Shown here: in pieces, positions 57,121 to 64,000 of the stretch | Layout of the letters: each line of letters opens with the position of its first letter | Numbering within the stretch: position 1 is the first letter of the stretch | Origin: Flaveria trinervia | Lineage: Eukaryota; Streptophyta; Magnoliopsida; Asterales; Asteraceae | DNA length: 64,000 bases | Reading direction: 5' to 3' | Assembly (NCBI GenBank): GCA_025506515.1 | Contig: CM046453.1 | Span: forward strand, 35,475,851-35,539,850 | Notes under the pieces: generated by a model | Database searches by the model: none | Told to the model about the DNA's origin: nothing | What the model saw: the letters and a program-made list of their open reading frames with translations, nothing else | Position numbers and translations under genes: made by a program

Positions 57121-57985
57121 TGACAGGATCAGCGATCACAAGTTTGATGTATTAGAGTTCAAAGCAGCGGAATAAGAACAAGAATTAGACAAATTGTAGC
57201 AAGAGATCTATACTTGTATGCATTAAAAGCACACACGATTATAGTGAGAGAATATATTTCTGATTCATGGAATGTTTATAGATATGGAATAATTCTAATC
57301 AAATCATTCAAATCATTCATATATTACAATAGGTTGTTACTCCTTATATAGAGTGCAACAACCACTGCTGTTATCACGGAAAGTGACAACTGGCAGATCT
57401 ATTACAAAAATAACTGAATCTTAACAAACTACTGAAATGTTCACAACTACTGAGAACATATCAGAGTGTTAAGTACAGAATATAAAACTACTGATTAGAA
57501 ACTACTGAAACTAGAAATATAAAACTACTGATATCACAACTACTGAAGAAGTACTCTTCAGCAGTTGTGACAAACTACTGACGCTTCAGTACTTGATCTT
57601 CAGACTTTGACCTTCAGATGTTTCATCAGCTCATGACTTCAGTAGATATCATCAGCTGATGTCTTCAGTCTTTGTCTTTAGACTTTGTACATCAGTTGTT
57701 GATCTTCAGCACTTGTAAACTCTTCAGCTGTTGTACTTCAGTACTTTGGTCTTTCAGCTTCAGCACTTGTGTTCTTCAGCTGTTCAGCTTCAGTACTTGT
57801 GTTCTTTAGTTGTTCAGCTTCAGTACTTGTGTTCTTCAGCTGTTGTACTTCAGCACTTTAGTTCTTCAGCTGTTGAAGTCTTCAGGACTTGTCAAACTGC
57901 TGATGAGGCTTTCAGCAGTTGTTGTGATACCATGTGGGACTTAGAGGTTTTCTGATCTTGGCTCATTGGTTCTTTTGGTCCAACA
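57121..57985 (-). repeat. F 3' LTR
   Basis: Minus orientation TGTTGGACCAAAAG to GATCCTGTCA, 865 bases. The array at 57480-57930 consists of CAGCTGTTG, CTTCAGTACTTG and AACTACTGA words. The minus TATATAAGG box at 57342-57350 is downstream of the array. The purine tract is at 57986-57996. Confidence 0.9.
57480..57930. repeat. F LTR motif array
   Basis: Dense repeats. From 57720 to 57870 there is a near-tandem run of GTTCTTCAGCTGTT and CAGCTTCAGTACTTGT units. From 57480 to 57600 AACTACTGA and its complement alternate. The internal array at 61620-62275 uses the same words. Confidence 0.88.
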
Positions 57986-58201
57986 AACTCCCCCTGAACC
58001 AATGCAGCCAAAACCTCTAAATTATTTATTATCCCACTTATTGTTGGCAAAATGTTGGTCTTTTTCCTTCTTGATCAGTAGAGAAGATGACCCATGTAAG
58101 CTCCGGCCTGGGAAGAAATCTCAGATATTTGTTTGGCAGGGTATGAATGGGAACTCTGTTTTGGGTAACTGGACACAGAGTTGTTATCCCATTCATGAGA
58201 T

Positions 58202-61200
58202 TTACTTCCCCATAATGAGTCTATATGACTCTCGAACATAGGCCTCAAGGAGAACAACTTGTTCCTCCTGAGAGAGTTCTTCTACTCCTCCTTCGAAGAA
58301 GAACACTGGACCATAGTACTCTGATAAGTACTTCATGGTCCTGCCATTTTTCAGCTCCACCGTAGTTACCTCCCTATATACAAATTCATCAGGATGGTTG
58401 CCGTCAAGGAGTAACTGGAGCTCATTCTTCTGGATGTCTTCAAGCTTTTTATATAACAACCCCTTCTTAATCATCTTGTTTTCTAGTAAAGCTTGAGGGG
58501 TCGTCTTTGCTTGGTGAGCTTTCTTGAATTCATCAATGATTTCCTAAGGTGAGACTACAATGGCCAACATGATGGTAGAATCTATTGTTTTTCTTACCTG
58601 GCCATTGTATCTGTGTGGAATAGTTCTTTTATGGATTCTAGAACTCACCCTGGGGTCTGGCCGTACTCTCACTCTCTCCTTATGATACTGAAAAGTGTGC
58701 CTAAGAGTGTACAACCTTTGAGCATGCCCTTTCATGGATTGAATAGATGATGACTGAGGAAATTCCTTGTCAACCATCTTCAACAGTTGCTCATCGTGCT
58801 GTTTCTGCTGTTCTTCTTCTTCTATCTTGACTCTGACCATTTCCCTTTGAGAGTCAGGTGTGATCATGGGTTGACTTCGGGGTTTTGGTAGCTTTAGAAC
58901 AGCAGAGAGTGGCAGACTATCATCTTCATCCTCCTCTTCTTCTTCTTCTTCCATCCTCAGCACCCTTCTCCTCCTTCTAGGTGCATCACTGGATGATGGT
59001 TGGGTTGGTGAAGGAATTGGTTTTGAGAATGAGGATGTTTGGATTTTGGCTTAGAGATTGGTTGGGAGATTTGAGGGGTAGGCTCTGTTTGAGTGGGTGG
59101 AAGGGAAGGTTGATCCAGCATCTTTGTAGTAAGTTTCGCCTTTGTGAGTTTAGCCGTCTCCAACCTTTTACCAGCCCCAGCCTCATCAAGGACTTCCACA
59201 ATAATCCCTTTGTTGAATTGCTCAGACAGACAGATTCTGGTGGCTATAGCCAGAATGCTTTCCCTGGTCCACGCGCGAATCTCCATTAACGATCTTCCTA
59301 AGTATTTTGCAATGAAGCGGATCATTATTTCCAATCTCTCTTTTTCAAGAGCATCATACCTAGCCCATCGGGTTTGTATCTCTTGCACTTCCACCTTCTG
59401 ATCTCACTATCTAGTGTGGCTGTATCAAACCCTTGCCTGAAGAGTTGTTCAATTATTTTATCCATGGATCGGCTGTGTGTAGTATCAGCTTCTTTTACCA
59501 GCTCCTCCAAGGATTTGTCTTCAGCAATATGATCATCAGCACTTTTCTTTCGCTTGTAAGTGAGCAGTGGTTGCTTTTCTTTCTCCTCCTCTTGGGCGTG
59601 CTTCTCTTCCTTCTTTTCCTCTGTTCATTCCTCTTCTTTTCTTTCACTGCAGTACTCTCCCCCTTTTTGGATGCATTGGAGAAGGGGTTTGTACCGCAGA
59701 AAGTGTCTTGTGCACAGCAGCATCAATCAAGGGTTGTAAAGTTGAGGAAAGCCTCTCATCAATGGCTTTAGTCACAATATCAGTGATTATGGGTGTGATG
59801 AGAGGGAAGGAATTTTGAAGTACAGCACCTATTTGCTCAGGAGGGTTCTGTTCCTGAGAAATAGGGCCTGAAGCAGAGGCAGGTGGTTGAGTTTGGAGTG
59901 GCTCAGTGTTTGGGGAACCTTCACGTGAAGGTGCCATATGTGGGTTGGTAGAGGCAGATGGTCTTTCTCCTTGTGAGAGTTGGTCAAGTAGTTTTTGCAG
60001 CCTACTGACTTTCTCTTCAAGGATTGTGTTCTGGGCAAGAACATCGTAGAAAAAGCCCAGGTCATCATCAGCCGAAGCTGAATCATCTAACCTCCTGCTT
60101 AGAGCAGGATTTACATGCACTGGGTGTAGACCAGTTGTTGCATGTACCCCTTGTGCTTGGTACTGGGGACTTCCAGCCTCAGGACAATGTCCATCATCAG
60201 CTGTTGCCTCTAGTGAGGTCTTAGCAATGTTACCAGCCTCATTCTGATCATGTGCTGATTCAGAAGAGGTGGCAGCCTCACTAGATATTCTAAGCTCCTT
60301 ATCTACACCAGGAGATAGAAGTGGTAACCCCTGTGCTGTGGGTTCTCAAGTGCACTGTGTTCCTCCCCCTCAATTGTAGAGGTGTTCCCAGTAGTAAGTG
60401 GTTTCTGGGGAGGGGGTGAGGAGTGCAGTTGAGTCAGCACTTGTGCAACTATTAAAGTTGGGCTGTGAGGGGCGGTTATTTGGGGTGAAGGGATAGAAGC
60501 AGTGTGCACCTCGGGAGGTTGGTGCTTTTCAATGGCAATCTCCTCAAGTGAGGAAGATCCCGATATGTAGGTGCCCTTTGTGTGTTTGCTGCAGGCTCCT
60601 GTTGAGGAAGCCTGAGCGGCTATGGCTGGAAGAGTCATTGTATCCACTAGGGGGTTGGACTAGTGGATATATCCTGCGTTTGTGGTGCAGGGGCATCCTC
60701 AGGGGACTCAATTCCCTGAGTAGCCGTTTTGGGTTTCTTTTTGGTGGGTTTGGTGGGGACTTTTGATTTGGAGGTGGTGGCTGTGGGTTCCAGCTGCGTG
60801 GGTTTTCGCAGCTTGGCAGCCATTTTGAGTGTCTGGTCAAAGTTGTGCCGGGAGTATACTTCCGGCAGAACAGCCGTAGCAGGGACTCCCAAGCAACAAG
60901 TCCCTCAGCATTAAGCTGGTTTGTAAGATGGCCATTATGAACCGTGGATATAGTATCCAACGGTTGGCAGTTAGTTTTGAGCCATATCCTTGAGCTCCGA
61001 AAATATTATTTCTGAAAAGTTTAGTGGTTGTTGCTCAAGAATAGAATACATTACCTTTGCCATTTTGTCGACATTTGATCCCAAGACGACGTCTTAGGAG
61101 CCAAACATACATTCACCATGTGAAAAATAGGCGTTCAGCGTCAGGAAGTGTTTCTTCATGATAGTGGAGGCACTGAGATTGCCTTGATATCCATGTTGGG

Positions 61201-61531
61201 CAAAGGATAGATCTGTGGTGCCCTTCGGATATCCAGAAGGAGATATAGCATCATCCAGATGAAGAATTTGGCGGATAACTGCAGGAGTGATGACTACTTC
61301 GTTGTTGTTGACGACCGACTGGAGAGATGGTGTGTTGCTCCCCAGTGGTAATAGTAACGTTCATCCAAAATTGTTGAAGGGATTCGGCATGTAGTATGGA
61401 TTGAGAAGAAATGTCTTTTTGTATTGGGACTGAACCATAAGATCGATAGTAGTATCGAACTTAGTCCAGATAGGCGATTTAGTAAGGTAGGCAACACAGT
61501 TGTGTCGCGGTTTAATTTGCATGGACGCCAT
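58202..61531 (-). pseudogene. F envelope-like ORF (long, frameshifted)
   Basis: ATGGCGTCCATGC at 61531 starts MASMQIKPRHNCVAYLTKSP. The core in shifted frames has VVNNNEVVITPAVIRQILH, FAQHGYQGNLSASTIMKKH and LNFSEIIFSELKDMAQ. Pro/Ser-rich sequence (60960-60300), an acidic or coiled-coil part (60120-59900) and a Lys-rich stretch follow. The C-terminal part is ALEKERLEIMIRFIAKYLG, RVRPDPRVSSRIHKRTIPH and then VELKNGRTMKYLSEYYGP, ending at 58202. The plan matches E and D, but the sequence is very divergent. At least eight frame breaks. Confidence 0.78.
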
Positions 61532-61589
61532 TGAGAAGAGAGAAGTTTTGGAGAGGAACGTTAGGTTTGAAGAAGATGAAGCATGAAGG

Positions 61590-62290
61590 CTTAGGTCAGG
61601 GATATTTATAGGGTACTGGTAAGAAAACGACTGAAGGATGTGGTGTTAGTCATCAGTAATTTTAAACGACCGTGACATGGTATTATCCTTTCAGACGTTG
61701 AAACAGCTAATGTCGTGGTGTTAGGCATCAGAAGTTAGAAAACTACTGAAGACCGTGGTTTTGACTTCAGATGATTGAAACAACTGAGGACTTGGTGTTT
61801 GTCATCAGTAGTTTGAAACTACTGAGGACAGTGGTTTTGTCATCAGCTGTTGTAAACAACTGAAGACTTGGTATTAGTCATCAGTAGTTATAGAACTACT
61901 GAAGACATGGTATAGCTTCAGTTGTTTAGAATGAAACAGCAGTTGTACAAACGACTGAAAAGAAATTTCTCATTAGCTGTTTTCGTCAATTCTTAGCTTT
62001 TCAGCTGTTTCATACTGTCCTCAACACATTCATCAGCCTTTTTGGCGGATTTCAGTTGTTTCATAGGACATGAGTACTTATCTGTTTATACTGATTTCAG
62101 TAGTTGTAACTACATCAGTAGTTGGAACAGATAAAGTACTTTAGTACTTATGAGGCATTTAGCCATCAGTATTTATAAACTACTGAAGGGAAAAGACCCA
62201 TCAGTACTTATATGTGACATGGGTACCAATGATCACCAGTAATTACTACTGAAATCATCAGTAGTTGTCACTTATTCTAGCTGCAGCATA
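61590..62290 (-). promoter_or_regulatory. F internal regulatory block
   Basis: Minus-strand TATAAATA at 61610-61603 (CCCTATAAATATCCC), followed by a CT-rich leader (CTTCTCTCTTCTCAATGG) to the ATG at 61531, 72 bases away. Upstream of it, 61620-62275 is the array, with pairs such as TCAGTAGTT (61881-61889) and AACTACTGA (61894-61902), and again 61805-61813 with 61817-61825. No gene in this block. Confidence 0.8.
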
Positions 62291-62297
62291 CCAAGCC

Positions 62298-62820
62298 TTA
62301 ACACCAGGTTTTGGAAAGTTGAACTATCCAAGGCTTAGTAAAAATGTCTGCAAGCTCATCAGCACTAGGCACAAACTTAGGATCAATCAGACCTTTTTCA
62401 AAACAATCCCTTATAAAATGATGTCTGATCTCTATATGTTTGGTCCTAGAGTGCTGGACTGGATTTTTGACAATACACAGAGCTGAAGCACTATCCATTA
62501 ACAATGGAGTCTTAGTCTCTGTAATGCCATAATCCAGAAGTTGGTTCTAAAGCCAGAGTACCTGAGAGGTGCAACTTGCCGCAGCAATGTACTCTGCTCT
62601 CAGCAGTTGATGTAGCAACTGAGGTCTGTTTCTTGCTCTGCCAAGAAATCAAGCAGTTGCCTAGGAATTGACATCCACCAGAAGTTGATTTCCTGGTCAA
62701 CTTACACCCTGCATAGTCACTGTCAGAAAAAGCAACTAATTTACCAGAATGTCCAGTAGAATACCATAAACCTAGAGATGGAGTGCCTTGCAGATATCTA
62801 AACATCCTCTTGACTGCAAT
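62298..62820 (-). pseudogene. F RNase H (broken)
   Basis: Open frames 62805-62512 and 62504-62298: FRYLQGTPSLGLWYSTG, VAFSDSDYAGCKL, TSGGCQFLGNCLISWQSKKQ, TSTAES followed by a frame change, then MDSASALCIVKNPVQHSRTK and SADELADIFTKPW. A typical Sirevirus RNase H tail. Confidence 0.88.
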
Positions 62821-63920
62821 CAGATGAGACTCTTTAGGTGCAGCCTAAATCTAGCACAAACACATGTAGCAAACATAATATCTGGTCTAGAAGCTGTTAA
62901 ATACATCAAGGACCCAATCATACATCTGTAAAGTGTTTCATCAACCATTTTACCTTTCTGATCTGTATCCAGTTGTGTGGTGCTGCACATGGGGTAGAAC
63001 AAGGCTTACAGTTTTGTAAATCAAACTTTTGCAAAAGATCTTTTGTGTATTTGGACTGATGAATGAAACTTCCATCAACCTTTTGTTTGATTTGCAACCC
63101 CAGAAAGAACTGTAACTCTCCCATGGCACTCATTTCAAACTTCTGTTGCATCAACTTTGTAAAGGCATCACACAACTTTGGATCAGAGGATGCAGAAATG
63201 ATATCTCTACATAAATTTGAACAAGTAGATTATGCTGCCCAGCTTTCTTAATGAATAAAGTCTTATCTATGGAGCCTCTAGTGAAATTATTTTCCAGAGA
63301 AAGTTTGATAATGTCTCATACCAGGCTCTAGGAGCTTGTTTTAACCCATAAAGAGCCTTATCAAGCTTATACACCCATTAGGATGTTTATTGTCCTCAAA
63401 GCCTGGAGGTTGACATACATAAACCTCTTCTTTAATTTTTCCATACAAAAATGCACTTTTGACATCCATTTGAAAAACTTTAAGGTTTTGATGAGCAGCA
63501 TAAGCTAAAAACAATTGAATTGCTTCCAGTCTGGCTACAGGGGCAAAGGTTTCATCATAATCATACCTTCTTCTTGTGCAAACCCCTGAACAACCAGTCT
63601 GGCCTTGTTCTTAACAATAAGCCCATTTTCATCAGTTTTGTTCCTAAACACCCATTTAGTGCCTATTGCACACTTACCTGGAGGTAGAGGAACCAGTTCC
63701 CACACTTGCTGTTTCTTGAACTGAAGAAGCTCAAGCTGCATGGCATCAACCCATCCATTGTCCTTTAAAGCAATGTGATAATTCTTTGGCTCTTGCTCAC
63801 TGATGAAGAGAGCATAGAGGCAGAAATTTGACAATTGACTTCTTGTTGATACTCCAGCAGTGATATCACCAATGATTTGAGACATAGGGTGATTCTTCAG
63901 ATCTTGATACACAATGAGAT
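62821..63920 (-). pseudogene. F reverse transcriptase (broken)
   Basis: From 63912 on minus: NGWVDAMQLELLQFKKQQVWEL, GTKWVFRNKTDENG and NKARLVVQGFAQEEG to about 63540. VFQMDVKSAFLYGKI and FEDNKHPNG follow in other frames. The catalytic DDI of the usual VYVDDIIF box is obscured by a break near 63195. FTKLMQQKFEMSAMGELQF, FFLGLQIKQKVDGSFI and MYLTASRPDIMFATC follow. Confidence 0.85.
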
Positions 63921-64000
63921 CTGTGCAAGTGTTTGTAGCAGGCTCAGCAGTAACAGATGGTGATGGTGAATCATTTTCTTGAAACCAATCAGTAGATGGT
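63921..64000 (-). other. F integrase-RT linker (runs off the window)
   Basis: Low-complexity Ser/Asp/Glu/Ala-rich coding potential on minus upstream of the RT. No domain visible in these 80 bases. Confidence 0.5.

Larger units (their letters stand above)
57121..64000 (-). mobile_element. F: Sirevirus, 3' part
   Basis: On minus from the window edge: integrase-RT linker, RT, RNase H, motif block, internal TATA, envelope-like ORF, purine tract (CAGGGGGAGTT) and 3' LTR. The gag, integrase and 5' LTR lie right of the window. The expected target duplicate is AACTC (57116-57120). Confidence 0.9.

Noticed and set aside
57720..57870. CRISPR-like regular repeats
   Set aside because: Units are near-tandem, vary in sequence and have no unique spacers of constant length. 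They lie in an LTR of a plant element, and the same words recur upstream of the envelope-like ORF.

Overview
The window is plant nuclear heterochromatin made almost entirely of nested LTR retrotransposons. No host gene, tRNA, rRNA, CRISPR array or bacterial feature could be supported. Initiator-Met-type primer sites, Ty1/copia and Ty3/gypsy proteins, AT-rich noncoding DNA and Sirevirus-type elements with an extra 3' ORF all indicate an angiosperm. The style of the extra ORF suggests a eudicot, perhaps Asteraceae, but that is a guess. Most reading frames carry stops or frameshifts, so nearly every gene is called a pseudogene.

Layout. 1-5092: 3' part of an Angela-like copia element on + (A1). 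5093-7349: 5' part of a second Angela-like element on - (A2), apparently interrupted by A1. 7350-9497 and 56884-57120: two pieces of one gypsy element on - (H). H was split by a Sirevirus-type copia element on + (C, 9498-56883, duplicated target AACCA). C carries a rearranged fragment of another Sirevirus (G, 16354 to about 18460), a whole Sirevirus on - (D, 18999-41231, target TCTCA) and a whole Sirevirus on + (E, 43548-56009, target GTTAC). D contains a complete Angela-like element on - (A3, 24812-32908, target ATTTT). 57121-64000: the 3' part of another Sirevirus on - (F), also inserted in the gypsy gag. LTR divergence judged by eye falls in the order expected from the nesting: C about 10 percent, D and E a few percent, A3 about 1-2 percent.

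The Sireviruses share one plan: LTR, initiator-Met primer site, leader, gag with zinc knuckle, a long gag extension with extra zinc knuckles, protease, integrase, RT, RNase H, a noncoding block, an envelope-like ORF, a purine tract (AGGGGGAGTT type) and the LTR. The most interesting signal lies in the noncoding parts. Each family has its own short motif, in most families an inverted repeat. It is repeated in the LTR or leader and again between pol and the envelope-like ORF, just upstream of a TATA box. So two promoters per element, LTR and internal, seem to carry the same family-specific code: D uses TCAGTCG/CGACTGA, E uses AGCTTC-n-GAAGCT, F uses TCAGTAGTT/AACTACTGA, G uses CATCCGCATT/AATGCGGATG and C uses TGCGCCTAAACAGTG. 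A second shared signal is a stop codon between gag and protease in D and E, set inside a 3'-splice-acceptor-like sequence.
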